Positions 32,252 through 41,340 of a stretch of DNA of 49,521 nt are shown piece after piece. Position 1 is the first letter of the stretch; each line of letters begins with the position of its first letter. The stretch spans positions 1 through 49,521 of the forward strand of contig JBBQJT010000020.1 of the NCBI GenBank assembly GCA_038326165.1, in the 5' to 3' direction. Under the pieces are notes generated by a model, which worked only from the letters and a program-made list of their open reading frames with translations, made no database searches and was not told where the DNA came from. Both the position numbers and the translations under genes were made by a program. This DNA comes from JAEUUM01 sp038326165. GTDB taxonomy: Bacteria; Bacteroidota; Bacteroidia; Chitinophagales; Saprospiraceae.

Positions 32252-35200
32252 ATGATGAAAAACGTATTGCTTTTTCTACTGGGAATAACTTGTTTGTCGC
32301 ACGTGGATGGACAAAAGGCATATTTCCAGCAAGAGCTCAAATATACAATAGATGTTACATTGAATGATATTGATCATACGCTTGATGGGAATATTTCAAT
32401 ACAATATAAGAACAATAGTCCAGATGCACTTAAGCAAATCTACATGCACCTGTGGGGGAATGCCTACAAGAATGATCAAACTGCTTTTGGGCGTGAACAG
32501 CTCGAAGATGGTAAAAGAGCTTTCCACTTTTCCAAACCTGAGCAACGCGGTTATTACAAAAAGATTGATTTTTCAGTCAATGACAGCAAGGTAAATTGGA
32601 TAACCGTAAAAGACAATCCGGATATTGTAATAATTAGCTTATCAGAGCCGCTGTTGCCTGGAAAGTCAATTGAGATCAAGACACCCTTTTTGCTGAAATC
32701 ATCTGATGTTTTTTCAAGAAGTGGACATGAAAAACAGAATTATGCTTTTACACAATGGTATCCAAAACCTGCAGTGTATGATAAGAATGGCTGGCACCCA
32801 ATAGCATATTTGGATCAGGGTGAGTTTTACTCAGAGTTCGGCACATTTGATGTTTTTATCACATTACCTGAAAATTATATCATTGCCTCTACCGGAACAA
32901 CTGATGATGCTCAAGAATTAAACAGAGTGCAGGCACGCCTTCAATTGACTAAAGTCGTGTTAGGTGGAGAAGCGGATACACTGAAGGATCCTAAAAGTTC
33001 CGACAATACCAAGAGATTGCATTATCGTGCAAATGAAGTTCATGATTTTGCTTGGTTTGCAAGCAAGGAATTTTATATGGTTAAGGACACTGCAATACTA
33101 CAAGACGGTACCCAAATACCTACCTATGGTTATTTCCCTTATAAAAGCCGCGATACTTGGACGCAATCTGCTTTTTACACAAAGCGTACTTTGGAGTTCT
33201 TAAGTTCAAATGTTGGCAAATATCCTTGGCCGCATGCCTCTGCAGTTGCAGGTGGCCTGAAAGCTGGAGGCGGAATGGAATACCCTATGGTTACGGTAAT
33301 CCAGCCTGGAGGCAGTGCCGAAAGTGTTGATAATGTAATTGAACATGAAGTTGGACACAATTGGTTTTATGGGATCTTGGCGTCCAATGAAAGATTGAAT
33401 CCCTGGATGGATGAAGGCATCAACACCTTTTACGAGAACCGATACATGTTACAGTTTTACCCAAAGGATACTTCTAACAAAAAAGGATTGGCTATTGATG
33501 AAAAGCTTGCTTCTAATCTTTTTATGAAAAAGCATTTGGATCAAGCAGTGGGGTTATCATCTGAGCAATTTTCAGCTATTAATTATGGTCTGGATGTCTA
33601 TCAGAAAACTGCCAAATTATTCCAGATTTTAGAAGGGTATTTGGGAAAGGACAGATTTGATAAGGCAATGCAAGCATATTTCATGAAATGGAAAATGAAG
33701 CACCCTCAGCCAGCGGATCTGCGAAATGTATTGGAAAGCGAAACAGGTGAAAACTTGGGATGGTTATTTGAAGACATGATCATGAAAAATGATTTTGCCG
33801 ATTATGAAGTTGAAAAAGAGGGCGATAAGCTGATTATCGAGAATGAAACTAAGGTCAAAGCGCCAACGCATCTCAGGCTTCTAATGAAAGATGGAACCAC
33901 CAAAGATCAATGGATTAAAGGTTTTGAAGAAGACTATACATTCCCCGTGAATGCCTCACTTATAAAAAAGGCAACTTTAGATCCCGATGGCACTGCGATG
34001 GATAGAAATCATGCAAATAATTTTTACCGTTCTTCAGGTTTTCCTAAATATGGTAGAACATTGAGAGTTGGATTACCTCGTTTTGTGAGTGATGAAGAGA
34101 AAACTTCAGTTAATTTATTTCCATTCATTAATGGTAATGGAAGTGATGGATTTATGCTTGGTGCTGGTGCTGCCGGCGATTTCATCCCGGGCCGAAATTT
34201 TAGATGGTATGGGTTTGCGGGTTACGGATTTCGATCTAAGCTTCCTGTAGGTCAGTTGAGATTGGAACAAAATTGGTACACCAAATCTAAAAAAGTTGAA
34301 CGCATAGCTATTGGGGTATTTGCAAAGAGATTTAGTTTTGATAATTTGGATGTTCCAAACTCTGCTACTGGAAAGGAATTGGCACTTTCTTATGCCAAAA
34401 TAGCCCCTTTCATTACAATTGAAATGAACAGATGGGGCAATTGGAGACATCAAATCACCTATCGTCAACATATTCTTTGGAAAGACAATTCATTTGTTAC
34501 AGCTGACCAAAAGATTGATGTTAATCGATTTTTAATTACTGATAAAGCCAATGCAAATGTCAGTACTTTAGATTATTTGACTGTCAACAATCATGCATTG
34601 CATCCCATGGTTGTAAATGTTCGATTGGAGCAACAAACCTACAATGACTTCAGAGATAATTACATCAAATTGTCGGGAGACTGGAGTACTCGATTGTACT
34701 TTGACAAAAAGAAAAGTTTTGATGTCCGAGTATTTGGTGGAGTGTTTTTAGCCAATACCAATCGTCAAGCTGGAGCAGTTAACAGTGATTTCTTTGCGAG
34801 GGGTAGCTTTGCAATGGCAAGTACTGGTGCAGATGATTATTTGTTTGAAGGACCTTATCTGGATAGAACTTATACCAATAGTGGCATATTTAGTAGGCAA
34901 GTTGATGTGTCAGATGGTGGATTTAAATTTCCAATGGCAGCGTTGTTTGGAGGATTTGGATACAGCAATTCGGGATTAGCAGCCATCAATATCAAAACCA
35001 GTTTGCCCATTGATTTACCAGCAAACTTTCCTATTAAGATTTATGCAGATTTGGGCTATTTTGATGATCAACAACCAATTAATCAGCCCGTTTCAACTGC
35101 TGATCAATTTATTTTTGACTCAGGATTTATGATAGAATTTGGAAGAATTGTATCCGTACATTTTCCAGTATTTCAATCTAAGAACTTGCAGGAACAACTT

Positions 35201-35296
35201 AAATCTTCGGTAGGAAGTAATTACCTAAATAGAATTACTTGGAGGATCACATTGCCCAGCACGCATACTGTTGACCTAGTAAAATCACTCATGTAG
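32252..35296 (+). CDS. Secreted M1-family metallopeptidase
   Basis: 1014 residues. Signal peptide 1-20. An N-terminal M1 beta domain is followed by GAMEN-equivalent GGGMEYPMVTVI and the zinc site EHEVGHNWFYGIL with the third ligand Glu in WMDEGINTFYENR. The catalytic His/Glu are intact. After residue 590 the sequence turns into a beta-rich region with alternating aromatic residues (GFMLGAGAAGDFIPGRNFRW; YGFAGYGFRSKLPVG) that looks like an outer-membrane or surface barrel, making the protein longer than usual M1 enzymes (about 600-900). Peptide cleavage at the cell surface is likely. Ends inside the convergent MBL gene by 12 bp. Confidence 0.88.
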   Translation: MMKNVLLFLLGITCLSHVDGQKAYFQQELKYTIDVTLNDIDHTLDGNISIQYKNNSPDALKQIYMHLWGNAYKNDQTAFGREQLEDGKRAFHFSKPEQRGYYKKIDFSVNDSKVNWITVKDNPDIVIISLSEPLLPGKSIEIKTPFLLKSSDVFSRSGHEKQNYAFTQWYPKPAVYDKNGWHPIAYLDQGEFYSEFGTFDVFITLPENYIIASTGTTDDAQELNRVQARLQLTKVVLGGEADTLKDPKSSDNTKRLHYRANEVHDFAWFASKEFYMVKDTAILQDGTQIPTYGYFPYKSRDTWTQSAFYTKRTLEFLSSNVGKYPWPHASAVAGGLKAGGGMEYPMVTVIQPGGSAESVDNVIEHEVGHNWFYGILASNERLNPWMDEGINTFYENRYMLQFYPKDTSNKKGLAIDEKLASNLFMKKHLDQAVGLSSEQFSAINYGLDVYQKTAKLFQILEGYLGKDRFDKAMQAYFMKWKMKHPQPADLRNVLESETGENLGWLFEDMIMKNDFADYEVEKEGDKLIIENETKVKAPTHLRLLMKDGTTKDQWIKGFEEDYTFPVNASLIKKATLDPDGTAMDRNHANNFYRSSGFPKYGRTLRVGLPRFVSDEEKTSVNLFPFINGNGSDGFMLGAGAAGDFIPGRNFRWYGFAGYGFRSKLPVGQLRLEQNWYTKSKKVERIAIGVFAKRFSFDNLDVPNSATGKELALSYAKIAPFITIEMNRWGNWRHQITYRQHILWKDNSFVTADQKIDVNRFLITDKANANVSTLDYLTVNNHALHPMVVNVRLEQQTYNDFRDNYIKLSGDWSTRLYFDKKKSFDVRVFGGVFLANTNRQAGAVNSDFFARGSFAMASTGADDYLFEGPYLDRTYTNSGIFSRQVDVSDGGFKFPMAALFGGFGYSNSGLAAINIKTSLPIDLPANFPIKIYADLGYFDDQQPINQPVSTADQFIFDSGFMIEFGRIVSVHFPVFQSKNLQEQLKSSVGSNYLNRITWRITLPSTHTVDLVKSLM

Positions 35297-36076
35297 TTTA
35301 CCCTGATTAAAATCTATTATTTGCCCATCATAGGCAAGTTGAATATTGGAAGGCAGTTGATCATTGATTACAGCTGCCTTTCCCATTTGATGACTGATAT
35401 GAATCAAATACGCAGTTGGAACTTTTATGCGTTCTATCAATGCAAGGGATTCGGTCAGGTTTAAGTGTGCATGATGCTCTTTGTGGTGTAAGGCATCTAT
35501 GACCAAATATTTCAAGTCCTTCAGTTTTGCCAGTTGATCATCTGTAATCAACTTGAAATCGGTCAGATATGCAAGATCGCCAAATCGATAACCAGTGCAG
35601 GGAATATTGCCATGTATTAGTTCAATGGTCTCGATTTCTATATTTCCGATTTTGAATTGACCAACAGGCAGATTAAGGAGCTCAATTTTAGGGCTTCCCG
35701 GGTAAGGATTATCATAAAATACATAAGCAAATCGCATTTTTAACTCTTCTTGGACTTTAGGTGTTGCGTATATTTTGATATAGCTTTCTTGTTTGTAATT
35801 GAGGGGGCGAATGTCATCCAAGCCAACGATGTGATCATTGTGTTCATGCGTTATTAAAATGGCATCAATATGCTTGACATTTTCACGCAGCAATTGCTGG
35901 CGCATATCAGGGCCACAATCTATGAGAATATTGGTTATGCCATCAGACACTAAGCCAGAAGTACGCAGTCTACTGTCCTTAGGATCTTGGGAATTACACA
36001 CTACACAATCACATGCAATAACTGGCACTCCATGCGATGTTCCAGTTCCCAGTAAAGTTAGTTTCAAGTCTGTCAT
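35285..36076 (-). CDS. MBL-fold metallohydrolase (PhnP/RNase Z-like)
   Basis: 263 residues. Metallo-beta-lactamase fold: LLGTGTSHGVPVIACDCVVC at the start, ITHEHNDHIVGLDD with the HxHxDH two-metal site, LIHGNIPCTGYRFGDLAYLTDF and a final IHISHQMG. The CDCxxC motif near residue 21-26 is shared with the PhnP phosphodiesterase group, where it binds an extra zinc. Substrate probably a cyclic or RNA-like phosphodiester; not provable here. Its stop overlaps the M1 gene end (convergent), and its start overlaps the small upstream gene by 4 bp. Confidence 0.88.
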   Translation of the reverse strand: MTDLKLTLLGTGTSHGVPVIACDCVVCNSQDPKDSRLRTSGLVSDGITNILIDCGPDMRQQLLRENVKHIDAILITHEHNDHIVGLDDIRPLNYKQESYIKIYATPKVQEELKMRFAYVFYDNPYPGSPKIELLNLPVGQFKIGNIEIETIELIHGNIPCTGYRFGDLAYLTDFKLITDDQLAKLKDLKYLVIDALHHKEHHAHLNLTESLALIERIKVPTAYLIHISHQMGKAAVINDQLPSNIQLAYDGQIIDFNQGKLHE

Positions 36077-36315
36077 TCTATTTCTGATTTCACGTCAAGG
36101 ATTGATTTATAGAATTTAATATCCTCAGGCGCCAAATTATCTTCAGGAATCAAAAGCTTAGGTAAAATTTCAATTAGGGTATTGATTCTAGCTTCCGTTT
36201 CGAAGAACTTATTGACAATAATGATGTTTTTATTTTCTACCATGCAATAGCCCGAATGAAAGTTCCCTTTTTCATATCGTAAAATATAGTCTGCTTTCTT
36301 GAAAAAGTCTTCCAT
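36073..36315 (-). CDS. Small conserved-looking hypothetical protein
   Basis: 80 residues from the ATG at 36315 (MEDFFKKADYILRYEKGNFH) or 91 from 36348. Composition is mixed: an N-terminal alpha-beta part with HSGYCMVENKNIIIVNKFFETEARINTLIE and a charged end. No membrane segment or signal. I do not recognise the family. The 4-bp ATGA overlap with the MBL hydrolase gene indicates one transcription unit and suggests a linked function. Confidence 0.65.
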   Translation of the reverse strand: MEDFFKKADYILRYEKGNFHSGYCMVENKNIIIVNKFFETEARINTLIEILPKLLIPEDNLAPEDIKFYKSILDVKSEIE

Positions 36316-36399
36316 TTTTAGTAAAAAATGCTTGGTGTACTTTATCATTGTGTGGTGGAAGGATAATTATTTCGTGTCATGCAAATATCAGAATAAGTT

Positions 36400-37020
36400 A
36401 TGAAAGCATTGGTATCATTTTTATTGGTTTTTGGTTTTAGCTTATTTCAAGCCAATCATATAGCTGCTCAAACATTTGGAGCCAACATTCAAGGTGCATT
36501 AGTTGTGTCGCAAATAGATGGCGATGCTTCAGCGGGTTACAACAGAACAGGTCCTGCGTTAACTTTCAATGGTTACGCGCGCTTGTATGATAACATGAAA
36601 TTACAGATTGGTATCAGTTATTGCCAACGTGGAAGTCGATCTGAACTTATTCCCGGTAATTTTGATGGAATTCTTCGAATCAATCTCAATTACGTTGAAG
36701 TTCCTTTGACTTTTCACTACATGGATTGGTTGGATGATGGATCTACTTTTTACAGGATGGACTTTTTTGGTGGGCTTTATGGTGCTCGCTTATTGAGTAG
36801 CAGTGAAGAATTCAGTGGCTATGCTGATTTATTGGAAGATTTTAATAAAACTGAGATAGGATTAACCTTAGGAATGGGATTTAATTTTACGAGACACAGT
36901 GGAGTTGGCTTCAAATGGAGTAGGGCGTTGAACCGATTATATGACAATGATGGCAACTCTGCAAATCAAAACTCGTTGAATAACAGGTTCATCCATATCT
37001 ATTACCAGTACACATTTTGA
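36400..37020 (+). CDS. Outer-membrane beta-barrel protein, PorT-like
   Basis: 206 residues. Signal peptide 1-23 (cleaved after IAAQ). The mature part has about eight amphipathic strands (FGANIQGALVVSQIDGD, GPALTFNGYARLYDNMKLQIGI, LNYVEVPLTFHYMDW, GLTLGMGFNFT) and ends with Phe (YYQYTF), as outer-membrane barrels do. This matches the PorT family (outer membrane protein beta-barrel domain), many members of which have no known role; PorT itself belongs to the type IX secretion system. It overlaps the next gene by one base. Confidence 0.82.
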   Translation: MKALVSFLLVFGFSLFQANHIAAQTFGANIQGALVVSQIDGDASAGYNRTGPALTFNGYARLYDNMKLQIGISYCQRGSRSELIPGNFDGILRINLNYVEVPLTFHYMDWLDDGSTFYRMDFFGGLYGARLLSSSEEFSGYADLLEDFNKTEIGLTLGMGFNFTRHSGVGFKWSRALNRLYDNDGNSANQNSLNNRFIHIYYQYTF

Positions 37021-37592
37021 TGCAAAATCCTTTTCTTTCTCTGACCCTATTGGCTGTGTTAAGCCTTGGGCAATATTCGTGTAAGAATTCATCAACCAAA
37101 AGCACAGAGCAAGCTGGCAAGGTTGACTATGATTCTTTAGCAGCTCTGGTACCGAAAGTAACAACTAAAACTGGCGAACTACCTGACTCGTTGCCCACCA
37201 TTCCGTCGGCATTAATTGGCAAATTATTGCTTGATACCGATAGAATTGACGTGATACTTCATGGTACAATGTTCTCAATGGCATTGAGTGACAAGCCACA
37301 AATAGATGACTTTGTAACACGATATATTTACAATCTGCCAGTCAATGGTAAGTTGATTTGTAAAAATCCCAATGGAAGAGTTTTCTTTGAAAAAAAAGGA
37401 TCAAGTGTTTCTGAAGCAGATATTTTCTTTGCTGAAGGATGTAAATACTTTGTGTTCATGGAGAACAACATTCCTGTTTATGCCACTCGAATAGCTCCAG
37501 TATTCGAAAAGCAGCTCACAACTATGTTCGGCCCTGATGCCTTAAAAGGCTTTAAAGTAATTGATGAAGAGAACCATACTGACAGTCATTGA
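37020..37592 (+). CDS. Lipoprotein of unknown function
   Basis: 190 residues. The signal peptide ends LGQYSC, a lipobox with Cys21. Soon after comes a Ser/Thr-rich linker (KNSSTKSTEQ) and a compact domain with FEKKGSSVSEADIFFAEGCKYFVFMENN. The ATG at 37020 overlaps the previous stop (TGATG), which is why it is chosen over the in-frame TTG at 37017. The end overlaps the Ppx gene by 29 bp. No family recognised. Confidence 0.75.
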   Translation: MQNPFLSLTLLAVLSLGQYSCKNSSTKSTEQAGKVDYDSLAALVPKVTTKTGELPDSLPTIPSALIGKLLLDTDRIDVILHGTMFSMALSDKPQIDDFVTRYIYNLPVNGKLICKNPNGRVFFEKKGSSVSEADIFFAEGCKYFVFMENNIPVYATRIAPVFEKQLTTMFGPDALKGFKVIDEENHTDSH

Positions 37593-38460
37593 TTGTGGTA
37601 CAAACACATTCCACATAAATATTGTTGAGTTACTTGACAAGGGTTCTTGGAATGTACTTTACCGAAATAGAATATTTGTCTATTTGGCAGATGATTCGGT
37701 TGAGAATATTTCAAAAGCTGGGTGCCAAAGAGCCAAAAACGCAATGGGTTTGTTTGCCAAGGCGATTAAAAAATTCGAGCCTCATAAAATGCGTGCAATA
37801 GGTACTTCTGCCTTAAGAACTGCAGATAACGCAAATCAATTAATTGCTGAAATTTTTGAACTGACTAACATCAGGATTGAAGTTATTGATGGCGCTGAAG
37901 AAGCTCGATTGATAGGAAATGGCGTTAGCAAATATTTGGATGGTGACCTGAATCAATATCTCATTATGGACATTGGAGGAGGAAGTGTAGAATTCATCTT
38001 CCCAGGCAACCCTACATGGTCAAAGAGTTTGCCCATTGGGGTAGCCAATTTGTACAGCCAATTTCATGAAAGTGAACCTATCCAAGCTGAAAGCAAGCTT
38101 CAAATGGAGGAGTATATTGACTCAAATGCTGCTGAGGTTTGGGTTGAAGTCCAAAATAGAAACCCAACTATTTTGGTTGGAGCTGCGGGCACCTTTGATG
38201 TAGTAGAGAATATGTTCAGAAAACTATTTTTGCACCACAAACATCAAATTGATCGACAACATTTCATGAAATTGTATCATGAAATTGTACCACTGAATTT
38301 TGAAGAGCGTTTGGATCATCCTGCAGTTCCAGATTATCGTGCCAAAATGATTGTAGCGGTATTTGTGCTTGTTGATGTGGTTTTTAGTAAAACAACTTGC
38401 GTGAACTTGTTGGTTGCGCCTGGCGACATAAAGGATGGAATTTTAATGGAAATGATATAA
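37564..38460 (+). CDS. Ppx/GppA-family phosphatase
   Basis: 298 residues from the ATG at 37564. Exopolyphosphatase / guanosine pentaphosphate phosphohydrolase fold of the actin-like ATPase superfamily: VIDCGTNTFHINIVEL (phosphate 1 motif), AIGTSALRTADNA, EVIDGAEEARLIGNGV, IMDIGGGSVEFI (phosphate 2) and ILVGAAGTFDVVENM. Only the first two domains of the E. coli type enzymes are present, the normal size in Bacteroidota. It may hydrolyse polyphosphate or pppGpp. Last gene of the three-gene cluster starting at 36400; the reading frames overlap. Confidence 0.9.
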   Translation: MKRTILTVIDCGTNTFHINIVELLDKGSWNVLYRNRIFVYLADDSVENISKAGCQRAKNAMGLFAKAIKKFEPHKMRAIGTSALRTADNANQLIAEIFELTNIRIEVIDGAEEARLIGNGVSKYLDGDLNQYLIMDIGGGSVEFIFPGNPTWSKSLPIGVANLYSQFHESEPIQAESKLQMEEYIDSNAAEVWVEVQNRNPTILVGAAGTFDVVENMFRKLFLHHKHQIDRQHFMKLYHEIVPLNFEERLDHPAVPDYRAKMIVAVFVLVDVVFSKTTCVNLLVAPGDIKDGILMEMI

Positions 38461-38501
38461 TTTTGGCATTTCCACTAACTGATATATTTCCACAATTATA
38501 T

Positions 38502-38533
38502 TATATTTGTGTTCCTAAATATACTTATTTAGG
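38502..38533 (+). promoter_or_regulatory. Promoter and leader hairpin of the T9SS type A gene
   Basis: TATATTTG at 38502-38509 fits the -7 consensus. It is followed by an inverted repeat, CCTAAATA (38514-38521) and TATTTAGG (38526-38533) around 4 nt, which would form a hairpin at the 5' end of the 50-nt leader before the ATG at 38566. It has no T-run, so a protective or regulatory leader structure is more likely than a terminator. Confidence 0.45.
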
Positions 38534-38565
38534 TTTATTGCGATTAACCACCAAAAGCACCCGTT

Positions 38566-40428
38566 ATGAGAAAGTTCTTTTTTTTGTATTTTTTACTTTT
38601 CTTTCATTCAGCCATATTTTCTCAATACCAAAAACCATCCACTGATTATTCTGGATTAACTCCTGCTGGTCGCGTTTCGGAACTCCGTAGTGTTGATTGT
38701 CAAGGTTTGATAAATCCAAAGAGTTTGGACTTGAATCTCAAACCTAAATTGACACCAATTCTGAAGGAAATAAAACACAAAACACCAAATGCTGCTATAA
38801 TTGAAGCAATAAAGCGTGAAAAATTGATCCAAAAATTAAGTTTTGAATCCAATTCAATACAAGCTCGGGATGCTGATGAAACTCAGTCTCCAAGCGCAGT
38901 TATACCTGAAGTGGGCTTGAATTATACTGGAAATGAATTTGATGGAACTGCTCCAGCCGATAATCACATAGCCATTTCAAAGAAAGGAACGGTTATTAGT
39001 GTTGCCAATTCGACCATCGTTTATGCAAAAAATGGCGTAGTGAATTTTTATCAAGCCTTGGACCAATTCATTGGCGAGGATGAAAGTTATAGCCCTTGTG
39101 ATCCAGTTGTGATTTTTGATAGTGGATCTGACAGGTTTATAATGTTTGTGCAGGAATGTGGTAAGGATTATGACAACCAAATTGCTTTGTTGTTCAGTAA
39201 AACTGATGATCCGAATGACGGTTGGTGGCTTTACAAAATTGCTGGCGATCAGTCAGGAAATGGCTATTTTTTCGATTACCCAAAAATTGCCGTTTCAAGC
39301 CATGATTTCTTCCTGACAGCCAACCTGTTTTCATCAAACTCATCTGAAGGAGCCATGGTAATCCAATTTGACAAGGCAAAGGGTTTTTCTGGCAGCAATT
39401 TGCAGTATTTGTATTATTCCCAATTGCAAGGTATCAACTTTACATTGGTGCCTGTAGGCTTTGGGCAAACGGGCAATTATGGCCCTGGAATCTATCTGGT
39501 TGCTAGTGATAACAGCGGTTCCGACAAAATTAGTTTGTATGATATTAACAATGATATAGACAAGAGTCCTCAAATATTTCACTCGAGTGTCAATACTACT
39601 GCCTATGAAGTACCAGCAAATGCCCAACAAAAGGGAAATCCATGTTTGTTGGATATCGGAGATTGTCGAGCCCTAAGTGGTTTTTACTTGAATAATACGG
39701 TCCATTTCGTTTTCCACTCAGATTATGGACAAGGATATGCAGGTATTAATTACAATCGACTGAATGTGGTTTCCAAAACCAATGTGTCCAAGAAATTTGG
39801 TTTTGTAGGGTATGATTACGGCTATCCGTCAGTTGCATCTTTCGGGTCATCGGTTAACGATGCTTCAGCTATGATTGGCTTCGGTAGAAGCAGCAAAGAT
39901 TTTAGTCCTCAAATCCGTGTGCTAAATGTTGACAATGATTTCAATTTCTCAAACTCTACCTATGTATATGAATTATGGGATGTTGATTGCTTTCCGGGAG
40001 ATGATGTTTTACGTTGGGGTGATTACACGGGTTGCGCTAGGAATTATAATTCAAATATCCCTTCAGTTTACCTGAACGGAATGTATGGCAATTTTGACGG
40101 TGGTTGGAATACAAGGATTGCTGAAGTGCATTCAGGAGGACCTTTTATTGCTACAACAGATTTGGATAAAAAGAATGAGGTAAATGTATTTCCTAATCCT
40201 GGATCAGGCAGATTTAATTTAAAAATAAATCTTCCTCCTAATAATGAAATTCAAATTGAGCTACTGGATATGAACGGTAAAATTATGGCCTTGTTTTTTG
40301 AAGGAAAGGCCTCTGCCGGGGAAAATCTTTTCAATTTCAACAAGTCTGGTTTATCAGCTGGGAGTTACTTTTTGGTTATCAAGAACAAAGACGAAATCAT
40401 ACACAATGAAAAAATTATTATTCAGTAG
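38566..40428 (+). CDS. Secreted T9SS protein, type A sorting domain
   Basis: 620 residues. Signal peptide 1-20 (ends IFSQ). The middle, about 100-520, resembles a propeller-like repeat protein with many aromatic strands (GNEFDGTAPADNHIAIS; VVIFDSGSDRFIMFVQEC; YSPCDPV) and cysteines that could form disulfides. The last 80 residues are a T9SS type A domain: NVFPNPGSGRFNLKIN, IQIELLDMNGKIM, LSAGSYFLVIKN, ending EKIIIQ. No catalytic motif seen. Its end overlaps the next gene's start by 23 bp, an unusual location because the sorting signal is encoded there. Confidence 0.88.
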   Translation: MRKFFFLYFLLFFHSAIFSQYQKPSTDYSGLTPAGRVSELRSVDCQGLINPKSLDLNLKPKLTPILKEIKHKTPNAAIIEAIKREKLIQKLSFESNSIQARDADETQSPSAVIPEVGLNYTGNEFDGTAPADNHIAISKKGTVISVANSTIVYAKNGVVNFYQALDQFIGEDESYSPCDPVVIFDSGSDRFIMFVQECGKDYDNQIALLFSKTDDPNDGWWLYKIAGDQSGNGYFFDYPKIAVSSHDFFLTANLFSSNSSEGAMVIQFDKAKGFSGSNLQYLYYSQLQGINFTLVPVGFGQTGNYGPGIYLVASDNSGSDKISLYDINNDIDKSPQIFHSSVNTTAYEVPANAQQKGNPCLLDIGDCRALSGFYLNNTVHFVFHSDYGQGYAGINYNRLNVVSKTNVSKKFGFVGYDYGYPSVASFGSSVNDASAMIGFGRSSKDFSPQIRVLNVDNDFNFSNSTYVYELWDVDCFPGDDVLRWGDYTGCARNYNSNIPSVYLNGMYGNFDGGWNTRIAEVHSGGPFIATTDLDKKNEVNVFPNPGSGRFNLKINLPPNNEIQIELLDMNGKIMALFFEGKASAGENLFNFNKSGLSAGSYFLVIKNKDEIIHNEKIIIQ

Positions 40429-40768
40429 TCTTGGTGTTGCTCTGTGCCTAGTGTTATTGTGTTCTTGTACGAGAAAGCAATCTAAAACAGTCGAGGAACA
40501 AAATGTATCTAATAGCAGCCAAATCAATGCTGGAACAGATGTACTTGTAGAAGAAAAACCAATGTCCATTGGTGATTCAATGCCAATGCCACCAAAGGAA
40601 ATGGAAAAGACTATTCCTGCAAAATCTACAGCAGCAGGAAAAAGTGGTGTGATTGAAAAGCCTAAAGTTGTGGTAAAAAAGCCAAATGAATACAATACCA
40701 AAGGGCCAAACCAAAGTAAAATTGATAGCATCAAAGCTGCAAAAGCAAAAGGGAAATTCAATAAATAG
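40406..40768 (+). CDS. Small lipoprotein with Pro/Lys-rich tail
   Basis: 120 residues from the ATG at 40406, which overlaps the 3' end of the T9SS gene in another frame. Signal peptide ends VLLCSC (Cys20 or so), a lipobox. The mature chain is low in hydrophobic residues, with Ser/Asn stretches and Lys/Pro-rich segments (EKPMSIGDSMPMPPKEME; KPKVVVKKPNEYNTKGPN), and is likely unstructured. No known domain. An upstream in-frame start at 40298 would lie wholly inside the T9SS gene and is rejected. Confidence 0.7.
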   Translation: MKKLLFSSLGVALCLVLLCSCTRKQSKTVEEQNVSNSSQINAGTDVLVEEKPMSIGDSMPMPPKEMEKTIPAKSTAAGKSGVIEKPKVVVKKPNEYNTKGPNQSKIDSIKAAKAKGKFNK

Positions 40769-40897
40769 TTATTTTGAGAGTTATATACTAAGATAATTGA
40801 TAACTATTTTGATTGGAAGGAATATAATGGAACCAAATACTTTGCATATTTGTCTTCTCATCAAATGACTTAGCTCTCACTCTTACGTCAAAACAAT

Positions 40898-41290
40898 ATG
40901 AAAAATTTAATTCTCTTTTTTGCTTTGGTTTCTGTTTCGTTTCAAGCTAAGGCTGCCGGAGATCCTATTTGGGATGCAATCACATCAGCAATGACTTCTG
41001 GCAACACGTCTGGATTGAGCATTTATTTTGATGACAATGTAGCGTTAACATTGGAGAATCAAGATTTTGACCAGCCAAGGGCCCAAGCTTTAGCAACGTT
41101 CCAAAAATGGGTTGCAACAAGGGTAAGTAAAAGTTTCACTCAAGTTCATACAGGCAACAATAAGGGGAAATCCTCTTGGTATTCCATTGGTGAAGCCGAT
41201 ACAGCACAAGGCAAGTTCAGAGTATTTGTTTACTTTAGAACCAATGGCACAAAAACTACCATTAAAGAAATAAGAATCAGCAAGGCATAA
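40898..41290 (+). CDS. Exported DUF4783 protein
   Basis: 130 residues. Signal peptide 1-19 (cleaved after AKAA). The rest is one SnoaL/NTF2-like domain of the DUF4783 family: DAITSAMTSGNTSGLSIYFDDNVALTLENQD, KWVATRVSKSFTQVHTGNNKGKSSWYSIGEADT and FRVFVYFRTNGTKTTIKEIRISK. Probably periplasmic. Function unknown. The last codons and stop lie in the first copy of a 26-bp tandem duplication. Confidence 0.82.
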   Translation: MKNLILFFALVSVSFQAKAAGDPIWDAITSAMTSGNTSGLSIYFDDNVALTLENQDFDQPRAQALATFQKWVATRVSKSFTQVHTGNNKGKSSWYSIGEADTAQGKFRVFVYFRTNGTKTTIKEIRISKA

Positions 41291-41315
41291 AAGAAATAAG
41301 AATCAGCAAGGCATA
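41264..41315 (+). repeat. 26-bp perfect tandem duplication over a stop codon
   Basis: The unit AAAGAAATAAGAATCAGCAAGGCATA is repeated exactly at 41264-41289 and 41290-41315 (only its first bases are quoted if searched: AAAGAAATAAGAATCAGC). Copy one encodes the last residues and most of the stop of the DUF4783 gene; copy two is untranslated. Exactness points to a recent slippage or duplication. Confidence 0.9.
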
Positions 41316-41332
41316 AAAGCAACTTGGCTTTT
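41315..41332. terminator. Possible bidirectional terminator between convergent genes
   Basis: AAAAGC (41315-41320) pairs with GCTTTT (41327-41332) around 6 nt, with T-rich flank on plus and A-rich on minus. It lies between the stops of the DUF4783 gene and the giant adhesin gene. The stem is short, so the call is weak. Confidence 0.35.
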
Positions 41333-41340
41333 GGAAGTGC

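Noticed and set aside
40354..40761. 135-codon antisense frame over the small lipoprotein gene
   Set aside because: Its hydrophobic sequence is the mirror of the Lys/Pro-rich lipoprotein; the lipoprotein on plus has a proper lipobox.
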